From: Methylomusa anaerophila | Lineage (GTDB): Bacteria > Bacillota > Negativicutes > Sporomusales > Sporomusaceae | Assembly (NCBI RefSeq): GCF_003966895.1 | Contig: NZ_AP018449.1 | Span: forward strand, 1,846,501 to 1,910,500 | Length of the DNA: 64,000 nucleotides | Reading direction: 5' to 3' | Shown: piece after piece, positions 25,200 to 34,550 of the stretch | Numbering within the stretch: position 1 is the stretch's first letter | Layout: every line of letters starts with the position of its first letter | Made by a program: the position numbers and the translations under genes | The notes under the pieces: generated by a model | Databases searched by the model: none | The model's input: the letters and a program-made list of their open reading frames with translations, nothing else | What the model was told of the DNA's origin: nothing

Positions 25200-26828
25200 T
25201 TGAGTGAAAATGAACGAATAAAGAATGTGTTTCCCGGCGAAGATGGTATTCCCGCTGCGTATAAGATCGAAAAGCAAATACAGCAAAAACAATATTTGGT
25301 TGCCGGAGAAATTAGATTATGGGAAGGGGCTTGCCAGGAGGTAGTATCACCGCTGCATGTGACTGGCAAAGATGGAGTAGTCCGGCCGGTAATTCTTGGC
25401 TGCTATCCGCTTCTAGGCGAGAAAGAGGCCCTGGAAGCTCTGACCGCAGCTGAAAAAGCCTACGGCAATGGTTGCGGACTGTGGCCGACCATGCCGGTAG
25501 AACAACGGATACGCCATATGGAGATTTTCATTCGCAAAATGATTGATAAACGGCAGGAGATCGTGAAACTATTGATGTGGGAGATTGGCAAGACGCTTGC
25601 TGATTCCGAAAAAGAGTTCGACCGGACGGTGGAATACATTCGTGATACGATTGAAGCCCTTAAGGATCAGGATCGCGAAGCTTCGCGCTTTATCCTTGAA
25701 CAGGGAATTTTAGCGCAGGTCAGGCGGGCGCCGTTGGGCGTTGTTTTGTGCATGGGACCTTTCAATTATCCGTTGAACGAGACGTTTACCACTCTTATTC
25801 CTGCCCTTATTATGGGCAACGCAGTTGTTTTCAAACCGCCAAAACTTGGAGTTTTACTGCACTATCCGCTGCTGGCGGCTTTTCAGGAAGCTTTTCCGCC
25901 GGGGGTTGTCAATACGGTATACGGTGAAGGGCAGCAAGTGATCGGGCCTTTAATGAAATCCGGCGGCATTAATGTGCTGGCTTTCATCGGCTCAAGCCGG
26001 GTAGCCGACATATTGAAACATCAGCATCCCAAACCCCATAGGCTGAGAAGTGTCCTGGGGCTGGAAGCGAAAAACGCCGGCATCATTCTGGCGGACGCGG
26101 ATATCAGTCAAGTTGTTGAGGAAGTCATAGCCGGTGCGCTGACTTATAACGGCCAACGCTGTACAGCATTAAAAATCCTGTTTGTTCATAACCAAATTAT
26201 CGATGAGTTCCTGAAGCTCTTTGCCGCCAAAGTCGATCAACTCGCAATGGGAATGCCGTGGGAACCCGGCGTCAAAATCACGCCGCTTCCCGAGCCTGAC
26301 AAGTGCGAGTACTTGCGGGAACTCATTGACGATGCCGGCAAACACGGGGCAAAAGTAATAAATACCAAGGGTGGATTAAATTATGGGTCGCTATTCTTTC
26401 CCGCCATATTGTATCCGGTCAATGACAAGATGCGCATATATTATGAGGAACAGTTCGGGCCGGTTGTACCGGTCATCCCTTTTGACGATATCAGCCAACC
26501 CATTCAGTATGTAATTCATTCCAGCTACGGGCAGCAGGTCAGCATTTTTGGAACAGACGCGGATATGCTGGCCAACCTTATTGATCAACTGGTCAATCAA
26601 GTATGCCGGGTTAATATTAACAGCCAATGTCAACGCAGTCCGGACAGTCTGCCCTTTACCGGGCGGAAAGACTCGGCGGAGGGGACATTGTCAGTGACCG
26701 ATGCGCTGCGGGCGTTTTCCATCCGGACCCTGGTAGCCGCGAAAACCACTCCGGCCAATAAAAAACTTATTACCGATATAGTCAAAGGCGATAAATCTAA
26801 ATTTCTCTCAACGGATTTTCTGCTATAA
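25200..26828 (+). CDS. gapN: NADP-dependent glyceraldehyde-3-phosphate dehydrogenase (non-phosphorylating)
   Basis: This aldehyde dehydrogenase superfamily enzyme of 542 residues oxidises glyceraldehyde-3-phosphate to 3-phosphoglycerate with NADP+. Seen are the cofactor-binding GPFNYPLNETFTTLIPALIM, the catalytic Glu region LGLEAKNAGIILADADI and the nucleophile in TYNGQRCTALK (about residue 320). The C-terminus keeps QCQRSPDSLPFTGRKDS. The start is TTG 25200, with AAGGAG 14 bases upstream, so it is somewhat uncertain. The assignment to GapN rather than another ALDH rests on overall resemblance. Confidence 0.85.
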   Translation: MSENERIKNVFPGEDGIPAAYKIEKQIQQKQYLVAGEIRLWEGACQEVVSPLHVTGKDGVVRPVILGCYPLLGEKEALEALTAAEKAYGNGCGLWPTMPVEQRIRHMEIFIRKMIDKRQEIVKLLMWEIGKTLADSEKEFDRTVEYIRDTIEALKDQDREASRFILEQGILAQVRRAPLGVVLCMGPFNYPLNETFTTLIPALIMGNAVVFKPPKLGVLLHYPLLAAFQEAFPPGVVNTVYGEGQQVIGPLMKSGGINVLAFIGSSRVADILKHQHPKPHRLRSVLGLEAKNAGIILADADISQVVEEVIAGALTYNGQRCTALKILFVHNQIIDEFLKLFAAKVDQLAMGMPWEPGVKITPLPEPDKCEYLRELIDDAGKHGAKVINTKGGLNYGSLFFPAILYPVNDKMRIYYEEQFGPVVPVIPFDDISQPIQYVIHSSYGQQVSIFGTDADMLANLIDQLVNQVCRVNINSQCQRSPDSLPFTGRKDSAEGTLSVTDALRAFSIRTLVAAKTTPANKKLITDIVKGDKSKFLSTDFLL

Positions 26829-27062
26829 AAAAAGCCATAGATGGCTTTAATGTATACCATGGCGCAAAGTGCTGCCGAAACTATCTGAGGAGACGCATCC
26901 TGATAAAGTCTCCTTCTGTTTTAAATCTGTTTTGAAAAAGAATGTTTTTTTGCCAAAAATTTGCTTCCTCATACTTTTGGGTGATGTTTTTTACATACAA
27001 ATGCTGTAAATTTAAGCTAATATTTGCCAAATTTTACAACACCAAAATTAAGGAGGTTAAAA

Positions 27063-27305
27063 ATGGTAAAAGCAACTATTGGATCTATCGGATCACGAAT
27101 CTGCCAGCTGTTATGCCGGTTGTTAATTTTAGTTATTGCGTTGTTTTTCGTTTCTTTTTTAATCCGGACGGCATTTGCCCAGGATGGACTAACGAAAATA
27201 GCGGATAACGTCTATTGCTATGTTGACACAAAAATGCTACCGTAAAATAGTTTTGCGGCCAACACCGGTGTCATAATGGCGAAGCGGCTGGTCTGCCGAT
27301 ATTAG
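27063..27305 (+). pseudogene. Remnant of an exported metallo-beta-lactamase-fold protein
   Basis: ATG 27063 has AAGGAGG in front and begins a signal peptide (RLLILVIALFFVSFLI, ending AFAQ). The mature start GLTKIADNVYCYVDTKM matches the entry of MBL-fold proteins. A TAA stop (27243-27245) follows, yet the same frame goes on with NSFAANTGVIMAKRL, as such proteins do, to TAG 27303. The zinc-binding HxHxDH part is missing, so only the first 80 or so residues remain. Confidence 0.6.
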
Positions 27306-27332
27306 AGTATGTTCACCGACGGAGGTGTAGTC

Positions 27333-27647
27333 ATGGAACTCAAAGGCGCAAGTAACGCATTCCAGGCCTTTATGCAGGAGACCCCCGAATACTCCCGGGC
27401 TTGGCTGGAGATGGTGCAGAAGCTGGACGCTGCCAACCCTCTGGACAGCAAGACAAAGGCACTGGCCTACTTGTCGGTGTTGGCTGCTGCCGGACTGACC
27501 GGCGGCATTCCTTTTCATGTCCAGCATGCCAAGACACTGGGCGCTAGCCGGGAGGAGATCAGCGGCGCGGTGCTGGTGGGACTGCCGGCGGTAGGGCACG
27601 CCGTCATTCAGGCGCTTCCTTTGGCGCTGGCTGCTTATGACGCTTAA
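27333..27647 (+). CDS. Carboxymuconolactone decarboxylase-family protein
   Basis: This 104-residue AhpD/CMD-like helical protein starts at ATG 27333 after GGAGGTG. The family pattern is seen in LDSKTKALAYLSVLAAAGLT, then FHVQHAKTLGASREEISGAVLVG. The usual redox cysteine pair is absent: the position reads GGIPFHVQHA. Peroxidase-linked activity like that of AhpD is therefore unlikely. It lies just after the MBL remnant and 25 bases before the Fe-S protein gene, so it may belong to the same transcript. Confidence 0.85.
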   Translation: MELKGASNAFQAFMQETPEYSRAWLEMVQKLDAANPLDSKTKALAYLSVLAAAGLTGGIPFHVQHAKTLGASREEISGAVLVGLPAVGHAVIQALPLALAAYDA

Positions 27648-27672
27648 CCGGTATTAAGGGGGTTTCAGTGTT

Positions 27673-28989
27673 ATGGGTCACCTGGCAGCAAAAGATGTCT
27701 ATAGAAGACTGGGGGAGAAAATCGACAACCTCACTATAAGAGCGCCGTGGAACGAAGCTCTTCACAAAGTTGTAAAGGAACTGTACACCGAGGAAGAAGC
27801 CGATGTTGTTGTGAAGATGCCCTATGGGCTTTCCAATCTGGAAAGGATCGCGAAGATAACCGGTTACCCAAAAGACAAGCTCCGAGGCATCCTGGAAAGG
27901 CTGACAGAAAAAGGCCTGATCCTGGATTTGTATAATAACGGCGAATATCACTATATGCCTTCTCCTTACGTCATCGGAATTTATGAGTTTACCATGATGA
28001 GAACCAGGGGAAAACTAAGCACTAAGGTTTGGGCGGAATTGCTGGGTACTTATATGAAAGGGAGCGATATTTTTTTCAAAGCCAATTGGAAAGACGGCCA
28101 GCAAATATCCATTGCCCGGGCTATTCCTCACAGGGATACGGTAGCACCGGAGGAAGTTGTTGAAATTCTTCCTTACGAAAAGGCTGAGGCTATTGTGGCC
28201 GGCCATGATAAATTTGCCATCGGACTCTGCGCCTGCCGGCATGATAAATTTCACAACAACCTCAAGACTTGCGATGTTCCCCTTAAATCCTGTTCATCTT
28301 TCGGATTTGCAGCTGACTACCTTATCCGACACGGCATGGCAGAGGAAGTAACTCGTGGGGAAGCAATCGAGAACCTGGAGCGCTCCCGGGAATTCGGCCT
28401 GGTTTTTTCGGCAGACAGCGTCAAAGAAAATGTCACTTTTATTTGCAGTTGTTGTTCATGCTGCTGTGAGATTTTGGAGGGTATAAACAAATTCGGTTAT
28501 CCCCACGTCCTGATGACATCGAGTTTCATAGCCGACATAGACCAAGTGAAGTGCCTGGGTTGCGGGAAATGTGCCAAAGCCTGCCCGGTCAATGCCATCT
28601 GCTTGGAACCGGCTGAATCTGAAGAAGAGGCAAACAAGAAGATACTGGCCAGAGTTGACCCTTCCATCTGCCTGGGCTGCGGCGTTTGCTCCCTCAAGTG
28701 TAAATGCAATGCTTTACACCTTAAAAAAAGAAAGCAGCAAGTCATTCACCCGGAAACAACCTTTGAACGTAATATATTGGCTTGTCTTGAAAGAGGGACC
28801 CTTCAAAATCAAATCTTTGACAATCCACAGGCTATTACCCACAGTGTGATGCGGGGGATCCTGGGAGGATTTCTGAGATTAGCTCCAGTTAAGCGCGGTC
28901 TCATGAGTGACTTGTTACGCTCCAGGTTCTTAGCCTTTCTTGCCACCGGAACGAAATTACAGGGCAAAGAATGGGTTACCAGGTTGTAG
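27673..28989 (+). CDS. Fe-S protein with winged-helix N-terminus and two 4Fe-4S sites
   Basis: This 438-residue protein has an N-terminal helix-turn-helix-like part (about 50-100: MPYGLSNLERIAKITGYPKD). The middle is rich in cysteines (LCACRHDK, CDVPLKSC, FICSCCSCCCEI). Two ferredoxin motifs follow at CLGCGKCAKACPVNAICLEP and CLGCGVCSLKCKCNALHL (about 296-355). It looks like the 4Fe-4S dicluster proteins common in anaerobes. An electron-transfer or redox-sensing role is an inference. No membrane segment. Confidence 0.78.
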   Translation: MGHLAAKDVYRRLGEKIDNLTIRAPWNEALHKVVKELYTEEEADVVVKMPYGLSNLERIAKITGYPKDKLRGILERLTEKGLILDLYNNGEYHYMPSPYVIGIYEFTMMRTRGKLSTKVWAELLGTYMKGSDIFFKANWKDGQQISIARAIPHRDTVAPEEVVEILPYEKAEAIVAGHDKFAIGLCACRHDKFHNNLKTCDVPLKSCSSFGFAADYLIRHGMAEEVTRGEAIENLERSREFGLVFSADSVKENVTFICSCCSCCCEILEGINKFGYPHVLMTSSFIADIDQVKCLGCGKCAKACPVNAICLEPAESEEEANKKILARVDPSICLGCGVCSLKCKCNALHLKKRKQQVIHPETTFERNILACLERGTLQNQIFDNPQAITHSVMRGILGGFLRLAPVKRGLMSDLLRSRFLAFLATGTKLQGKEWVTRL

Positions 28990-29030
28990 AATGAAAAAAT
29001 CGGTCTATATAGGTCCCGTCAAAGAATTTC

Positions 29031-29119
29031 AAAGAATTGACATCCGGGTATTAGGATAAGCTGAGGTTAAGCGGCAGCGTCGAAGCGTTCTTAATACCCG
29101 GATTTAATTTCAATTCTTT
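29031..29119. repeat. Long imperfect palindrome
   Basis: The outer arms AAAGAATTG (29031-29039) and CAATTCTTT (29111-29119) and the inner arms ATCCGGGTATTA (29042-29053) and TAATACCCGGAT (29092-29103) form a nested hairpin. It may be the terminator region of the Fe-S gene or a small inserted repeat. Confidence 0.6.
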
Positions 29120-29124
29120 TTCGT

Positions 29125-29172
29125 GAAGAAAAGCCGTTCCCTCTACGCAATAAGGGATAATGGCTTTTCTTC
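29125..29172. repeat. 11-bp inverted repeat
   Basis: GAAGAAAAGCC (29125-29135) pairs with GGCTTTTCTTC (29162-29172). It is the second of three consecutive palindromes in the gap before ptsI. Confidence 0.55.
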
Positions 29173-29203
29173 ATTGCGGTATATTCAGGAACTTATACCG
29201 CTG

Positions 29204-29362
29204 GTACTCTGCGTCACCTAAATACATGGATAATCTTGCAGTCTTTTTTCGTCCTGCTTCGTTGTCGTCTCCTTACATATGTCCGATATGCGCGGCTCCT
29301 CCGCCTCGCAGGACAAAAAAATCCTTGCAACCTTATCTAATGATTTAAGTGACGCAGAGTAC
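29204..29362. repeat. MITE-like palindromic element before ptsI
   Basis: Terminal inverted repeats GTACTCTGCGTCAC (29204-29217) and GTGACGCAGAGTAC (29349-29362) bound 159 bp. Inner arms also pair (TTTTTTCGTCCTGC with GCAGGACAAAAAAA). It carries no gene and ends about 45 bases before the ptsI ribosome site. Confidence 0.72.
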
Positions 29363-29421
29363 TAGAAGCCACTGGATAATAATTCTGAAGAAATAATTAT
29401 CATACAAGGAGGGACTAAGCT

Positions 29422-31155
29422 TTGTTGCTGCAACAGGGAATTTCCGGCTCGAACGGGATAGCAATCGCCAGGGCCTTCCTCTACCAGGAGCAGGAAATCA
29501 TAATCGATACAACGCCCATTACTCCTGATAAAATCAATAATGAAATCATTAAATTGTCTCAGGCCGGGGAGAAGGCTAAAGAGCAAATCAGCCATCTACG
29601 GGATAAGGCGCTGGCGGAAGCCGGCGAAGAACAGGCCAAAATCTTTGAAGCCCATTTGACCATGCTGTCTGACCCGGCTCTTTGGGGCGAGATGGGCGCC
29701 CTCATTAAGAGTGAGCATATCACCGCCGGCTATGCGGTTAAGCAAGTAGTCGACCGGTTTGTGGCTGTGTTCAGGTCCATGGACGATGAGTATATGAAGG
29801 AACGGGCGGCAGATATTGCCGATATCGGCGGCAGACTGCTCCGCAATGTGCTGGGCATCACCGCCAAAGGACTGGATTATCTGGACAGTGAAGTAATAAT
29901 CATTGCCCATGACCTGACGCCTTCCGATACCATGGCCCTCAACCGGGATTATGCCAAAGGCTTTGCGGTAAATGTGGGCGGCCGGACTTCCCATGCCGCC
30001 ATCATGGCCCGGACTTTGGAAATTCCGGCAGTATTGGGGCTAAAGGATATTACCGGTAAAGTAAAGGACGGCGAGCTGGTGATCCTTGACGGGATAACCG
30101 GGGCTGTCATTGTCTCCCCAACCCCGGAACTACTCACTGAATATAAAGAAAAACAACGCCAATACTACGCCGAACAAGCAGAACTGAAAAAGGTAATACC
30201 CCTGCCGGCAGTAACTACCGACGGCCGCCGCGTGGAAATCGCCGCCAACATCGGCACTCCCCGGGATATTGACGCCGTTATCGCCACTAATGGTGATGGC
30301 GTGGGCTTGTACCGCAGCGAGTTCCTGTATATGGATAAAGATTGCTTTCCCAGTGAGGAAGAGCAGTTTGCCGCCTACAGGATTGTTGCCCAAAAGCTGA
30401 GTGGCAAACCGGTCATCATCCGGACGCTGGACATCGGCGGTGACAAAGAACTGAAGTGCTTTCCCATGCCGCCGGAAATGAACCCTTTTTTGGGCTGGCG
30501 GGCCATTCGTCTTTGTCTTGCCGAAAAGGCCATGTTTATGACTCAGTTGCGGGCCATCTTACGGGCCAGCGCTTATGGCAATATTATGATCATGTACCCG
30601 ATGATATCCGGCCTCACCGAGGTCCGGCAGGCCAATGCCGTGCTGGCGGAAGCCAAGGAGCAGCTGCGCTCGGAAAGAGTACCCTTTAATGAAAATATCA
30701 AAGTCGGCATCATGGTGGAAATTCCTTCGACAGCAGTGATTGCCGACTTGATTGCGCCCGAAGTGGATTTTTTCAGTATCGGTACCAACGATTTGTGTCA
30801 GTACACCCTGGCGGTGGACAGAATGAATGAAAAAATCAGCTACCTGTATCAGCCGCTGCATCCGGCCATATTGCGGCTGATTAAGCGGGTAATCGATGCC
30901 TCGCATCAGTATGGCAAATTCACCGGCATGTGCGGTGAACTGGCCGGCGACCCGCTGGCAGCTATAATCCTCCTGGGACTTGGGCTGGATGAATTCAGCA
31001 TGAGCGCTTCATCCATGCCGCGTATTAAGAAAATTATCCGCAGTGTCGCTTATGAACAAGCCAAAGCCATTGCGACGCCGGCTCTTGATATGGCAACCCC
31101 GCAGCAAGTCGCCGCATATGCCGCCGGGGTGCTGAAAGACTGGGGCTTAAGTTGA
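29422..31155 (+). CDS. ptsI: Phosphoenolpyruvate-protein phosphotransferase (enzyme I)
   Basis: Enzyme I transfers phosphate from PEP to HPr to start PTS sugar uptake. The length of 577 residues is typical. The phosphorylated His lies in GGRTSHAAIMARTLEIPAVL (about 192), the PEP-binding TIM-barrel part holds RTLDIGGDKELKCF and the C-terminal MCGELAGDP contains the catalytic Cys (about 503). The start is TTG 29422, 8 bases after AAGGAGG. No ptsH lies next to it, unlike the common ptsHI order. Confidence 0.95.
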   Translation: MLLQQGISGSNGIAIARAFLYQEQEIIIDTTPITPDKINNEIIKLSQAGEKAKEQISHLRDKALAEAGEEQAKIFEAHLTMLSDPALWGEMGALIKSEHITAGYAVKQVVDRFVAVFRSMDDEYMKERAADIADIGGRLLRNVLGITAKGLDYLDSEVIIIAHDLTPSDTMALNRDYAKGFAVNVGGRTSHAAIMARTLEIPAVLGLKDITGKVKDGELVILDGITGAVIVSPTPELLTEYKEKQRQYYAEQAELKKVIPLPAVTTDGRRVEIAANIGTPRDIDAVIATNGDGVGLYRSEFLYMDKDCFPSEEEQFAAYRIVAQKLSGKPVIIRTLDIGGDKELKCFPMPPEMNPFLGWRAIRLCLAEKAMFMTQLRAILRASAYGNIMIMYPMISGLTEVRQANAVLAEAKEQLRSERVPFNENIKVGIMVEIPSTAVIADLIAPEVDFFSIGTNDLCQYTLAVDRMNEKISYLYQPLHPAILRLIKRVIDASHQYGKFTGMCGELAGDPLAAIILLGLGLDEFSMSASSMPRIKKIIRSVAYEQAKAIATPALDMATPQQVAAYAAGVLKDWGLS

Positions 31156-31163
31156 TTGCGATG

Positions 31164-31214
31164 CTGTATAAATACAAAACACGCTGGTTCTCAGCGTGTT
31201 TTGTATTTATACAG
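31164..31214. terminator. Long perfect hairpin between ptsI and the XRE gene
   Basis: A 22-bp perfect stem (31164-31185 with 31193-31214) encloses a 7-base loop. It includes the last codons of the convergent XRE gene. AT-rich arms suggest a bidirectional terminator. Confidence 0.85.
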
Positions 31215-31592
31215 CAGAAATTCATAAAAATCATTAAGACTGCGTTTGGCGTCAGAAGGCAAATCGTCAATTGCGATTTGATTATCTGTATTGCTCGGAA
31301 AAGGTGCTTTTGACTCAAGTACAACTGTCGCCGGTTCCCTGCCCGGGCTATATTCCGGGATTGATTCCAGACGGCTAAATAAGCTGGCGGCGGCAGTATA
31401 AGGCAAATTGAAAAAGTCTAAAAGGGCGTTGAGCAAATTGACGGTTAAATTCGTTCGCATCCCGGTCTCGATCATACTAAGATAAGAGGTGGACAAGCGG
31501 ACACCATACTTTTTTTCAATGGCTTTGGATACATCTTCTTGGCTTAGTCTTTTATTTTCTCTGGATATTTTTACTATTTCACCGAATGTCAT
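31191..31592 (-). CDS. XRE-family helix-turn-helix regulator
   Basis: This 133-residue regulator has an N-terminal helix-turn-helix (FGEIVKISRENKRLSQEDVS followed by RLSTSYLSMIETGMRTN), then a linker and a C-terminal helix (DAKRSLNDFYEFLLYKYKTR). It resembles stand-alone XRE regulators of spore formers. The target is unknown. It converges on ptsI. Confidence 0.88.
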   Translation of the reverse strand: MTFGEIVKISRENKRLSQEDVSKAIEKKYGVRLSTSYLSMIETGMRTNLTVNLLNALLDFFNLPYTAAASLFSRLESIPEYSPGREPATVVLESKAPFPSNTDNQIAIDDLPSDAKRSLNDFYEFLLYKYKTR

Positions 31593-31737
31593 TGCATCAC
31601 CTGTTTTGTTGTTGGCCGCAAAATCGTTAAAATCCTGTTAACTGAAGGTAAAATTATTTTGGATAGTTAACTGGTAGTAATTGACTTGTTGTTATTTTCC
31701 AGCTATAATATTGGCAAAAAGAAATGAGGTCATGCTA

Positions 31738-32073
31738 ATGTGTTATAATAGCGATACGGCGGAAAAACCGGCGATGATTCATGAAGGTGATGAAGGTGAT
31801 TACAATGGACAGGGCAGGGATTTGTTGGCGGCGGTAAATAAACTCCGGCAAGTAATGTCGCAGTCTTTGGAAAGTGTGGATTCCATGCGGGCGATTCTAA
31901 CGGAAGGAAAATCACGAACCGAATTGTCAGCGGCGGAATGGGCGGATATGATCGACAATATGCAGCAAATTCTTTACCTTGAATCCGCTATTGCGAAACT
32001 CAGAAACGGCTTCAACGCTTGGGGAGCAGCTTATTCTCCCCGCAACTCACGGGGATACACGTGTAAAGGATAA
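31738..32073 (+). CDS. Hypothetical helical protein (111 aa)
   Basis: This soluble, mostly helical protein belongs to no recognised family; the central part (LLAAVNKLRQVMSQSLESVD) may form a coiled coil. ATG 31738, or ATG 31732, follows GAGG. It is divergent from the XRE gene at 31592, so regulation by that protein is possible. It ends just before the cobalamin riboswitch. Confidence 0.6.
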   Translation: MCYNSDTAEKPAMIHEGDEGDYNGQGRDLLAAVNKLRQVMSQSLESVDSMRAILTEGKSRTELSAAEWADMIDNMQQILYLESAIAKLRNGFNAWGAAYSPRNSRGYTCKG

Positions 32074-32124
32074 TACATACGGTTATTCTTGACTTTTCGT
32101 TGGCTTTGCCATAAAATAAAAGAC

Positions 32125-32300
32125 AACACAATATGGAACAGGTGCCCGTTTGGGCTTAATAGGGAAGCCGGTAAAAAAAACCGGCACGGTCCCGCCGCTG
32201 TGATGGGGAGCCGACTGCAACAGGCCACTGAAGGTAATTACCTTGGGAAGGCGCAGGACGGCAATGAGCCTAAGTCAGAAGAACTGCCTGTTTGACAATC
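32125..32300 (+). promoter_or_regulatory. Cobalamin riboswitch
   Basis: The aptamer binds adenosylcobalamin and represses the downstream cobI-btu genes. Conserved parts are the entry GGTGCCCGTTTGGGC, GGGAAGCCGGTAAAAA with CCGGCACGGTCCCGCCGCTG, TGATGGGGAGC, and the B12 box AGTCAGAAGAACTGCC (32273-32288). A terminator-like stem lies downstream at 32357-32394. Confidence 0.93.
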
Positions 32301-32356
32301 ACCGATATTACCCACGAGCGATGGGGAGGGGATTCGCATGTGAATTTCGCACGCTG

Positions 32357-32399
32357 ATCTCTGTCATGGCTGGGTTTACCGGTGAGACAGGGATTTTTT
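32357..32399 (+). terminator. Riboswitch expression-platform terminator
   Basis: ATCTCTGTC (32357-32365) pairs with GACAGGGAT (32386-32394) and is followed by a T-run. Its place 60 bases after the aptamer fits a transcription-attenuation platform. Confidence 0.7.
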
Positions 32400-32549
32400 A
32401 TTTATAATTACTCAGGTTGTGTAATGCCACGAACTGCTTAGAAATCGTTAGATACCGTTGCATACCATAAAACATATTGTGAATGGTAACTCATGTGCTG
32501 CTGAGTAAACATAGTCAGACCGACTAGGCACGACGACGATTCTGATTTT

Positions 32550-32699
32550 GTTAGTTTAGCATAGTAGTTTGTGCGGGGACCTCACGGAGGCGTACTGGTG
32601 GTCCGCACAGACTACTTAAGGAAAGGCTAACTAGGCCAGAACGGTCGGAGTGAGGACCGCAGGAGTAACGACGCAAATGACGGTTTATAAGCAGTTCCC
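32550..32699. repeat. Palindromic repeat region before cobI, related to 19667-19786
   Basis: Arms GTAGTTTGTGCGG (32564-32576) and CCGCACAGACTAC (32603-32615) form an imperfect hairpin. The stretch 32642-32699 is the inverted copy, with about seven mismatches in 57, of the left half of the element at 19665-19721. It lies between the riboswitch and cobI and so adds about 350 bases of leader. Confidence 0.68.
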
Positions 32700-32748
32700 G
32701 TCTTATGGGTGAATAGTTCGATTTTATTGAAAGGTAGGCAAAAATCAT

Positions 32749-33474
32749 ATGGCAGGTATTTTTTACGGCGTAGGCGTTGGTCCCGGTGATCCGGAGTTAT
32801 TAACACTTAAGGCCATCAACGCAATCAAAGCGGCGGATGTTATCATTGCGCCCCGCACGGAGAAAAAAGACGAGAGCACTGCTTTTACCATCGCAAAGCC
32901 GTACATTCAGGAAAATACACAGATACTGGAACTGGTTTTTCCGATGAATTACAATGCTCAGGCCCTTTCGGAGGCCTGGGTGAATAACAAGAATACTATT
33001 CTAGGACTGTTGGAAGCCGGGAAGAAGGTAATATTTCTGACCTTGGGCGATCCCATGCTGTACAGCACTTATATGTATGTTTTTCGGCTGCTTGAAGACT
33101 GCGGCCACGAAATCGTGAACATTCCTGGTGTCAACTCCTTCTGCGCCATTGGCAACCGGTTAGGTGTGCCTTTAGCGGAAGGCGGCGACATACTCAGCAT
33201 TATTCCCGCCACTATCGACGAAGAACGCTTGGAACAGGTTTTGCAAGTGTCCGACAATGTGGTGCTGATGAAGGTGTACAAAAATTTCGCCCAGATTGTT
33301 GATAAGCTGAATAAGCATGGCATGACCGAAAATGCTGTTATGGTATCCAAATGCGGTCTTGAGGGCGAAGAAATCTTTCACGACCTCTCTGGAGCCGTAA
33401 ACGATCAAAAAGTGAATTACCTGTCAACTATACTGACCAAACGCTCAAAAGTAAGTAAGCATGCCCTGGCATGA
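32749..33474 (+). CDS. cobI: Precorrin-2 / cobalt-precorrin-2 C20-methyltransferase
   Basis: This SAM-dependent tetrapyrrole methylase (241 aa) acts early in corrin-ring synthesis. Motifs are YGVGVGPGDPELLTLKAINA at the N-terminus, VIFLTLGDPMLYSTYMYVF, and IPGVNSFCAIGNRLGVPLAE. The anaerobic (CbiL) type is likely because of the setting. It is first in the riboswitch operon and overlaps btuC by 4 bases (ATGA). No other cob/cbi gene is in the window. Confidence 0.93.
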   Translation: MAGIFYGVGVGPGDPELLTLKAINAIKAADVIIAPRTEKKDESTAFTIAKPYIQENTQILELVFPMNYNAQALSEAWVNNKNTILGLLEAGKKVIFLTLGDPMLYSTYMYVFRLLEDCGHEIVNIPGVNSFCAIGNRLGVPLAEGGDILSIIPATIDEERLEQVLQVSDNVVLMKVYKNFAQIVDKLNKHGMTENAVMVSKCGLEGEEIFHDLSGAVNDQKVNYLSTILTKRSKVSKHALA

Positions 33475-34535
33475 ATGAAAAAGCAAATATCCTGGCGCAG
33501 GAGATTGTCAGGAAACAAAGGCAGGCACTGACCATCGGTCTGGTATTGACGTTGGCTGCTCTCGGTTTGGCGATCGCGTCGGTGACTTTTGGCCGGGCCG
33601 ATATTAGTGTGGTTGACGTAGCCACCATAATATTCGGCAAATTAACCGGAAACCAAGAGATCTACAGTCATTTGGCCGGCGCCCAAAGCGCCATTGTCTG
33701 GGATATCCGGCTGCCCCGCATTATCTGCGCGCTTGCGGTAGGAGGGGGTCTGGCCGTAGCCGGAGTTGTGTTTCAGGCCCTATTGATGAATCCTCTGGCC
33801 GACTCGTACACCATGGGTGTATCTACCGGGGCGGCTTTTGGCGCAAGTATCGCCATTTATCTCAATATCTTTGCCCATGATAATCTGCCGGTAACCATAT
33901 TCGCTTTTGCCGGCGCGGTGCTGACCTTGCTGGTGGTCATGTCCATCGCCCGGGTAGGAGGCTACGTTTCTTCCGCCAATCTGGTAATTGCCGGTATCAT
34001 TGTCAGCAGTATCTTATCGGCTGCCATTAGCATGATCAAGAGTTTAGCCGGCGAGCAGGTTTCAGCCATTGTCGCCTGGCTGATCGGCAGTCTGGCCGCC
34101 AAGAATTGGGAACATGTGCTTTACGGCTTTCCCCTGATATTCATTGCCTGTTTTATTTGCTTTTACTACGCTGAGGATCTCAATATCTTGTCGCTGGGTG
34201 ACCGGGAAGCCCGCAACCTGGGCATTGACAGCAGCAAACTCAGAAATATCCTGCTTGCCGCCGGAGCGCTTATCACTGCGGTATGCGTGGCCATCGGCGG
34301 CATTATCGGTTTTGTTGGCCTCATTGTGCCTCATATGCTGAGAATGACAGCAGGATCGGATAACCGGGTACTCATACCTTTGTGCGGTCTAACCGGCGGG
34401 ATACTGCTATTGACTGCCGATACTTTCGGCCGTTCAGCCACAAATGTGGAAATTCCTGTAGGAGTATTGACCACATTGCTGGGCGGCCCTTTCTTCGTAT
34501 ATATCTTCCGCAAGCGTAACAAGACGCTGCAGTAG
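33471..34535 (+). CDS. btuC: FecCD-family ABC transporter permease (corrinoid uptake)
   Basis: This 354-residue membrane permease has about ten hydrophobic helices. Family motifs include WDIRLPRIICALAVGGGLAV, then NPLADSYTMGVSTGAAFGAS and GFVGLIVPHMLRM near the end. The FecCD family serves siderophores, heme and B12. The riboswitch and cobI next to it make cobalamin or a corrinoid precursor the likely cargo. Confidence 0.9.
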   Translation: MNEKANILAQEIVRKQRQALTIGLVLTLAALGLAIASVTFGRADISVVDVATIIFGKLTGNQEIYSHLAGAQSAIVWDIRLPRIICALAVGGGLAVAGVVFQALLMNPLADSYTMGVSTGAAFGASIAIYLNIFAHDNLPVTIFAFAGAVLTLLVVMSIARVGGYVSSANLVIAGIIVSSILSAAISMIKSLAGEQVSAIVAWLIGSLAAKNWEHVLYGFPLIFIACFICFYYAEDLNILSLGDREARNLGIDSSKLRNILLAAGALITAVCVAIGGIIGFVGLIVPHMLRMTAGSDNRVLIPLCGLTGGILLLTADTFGRSATNVEIPVGVLTTLLGGPFFVYIFRKRNKTLQ

Positions 34536-34550
34536 AGGAGCGGCGCACCA

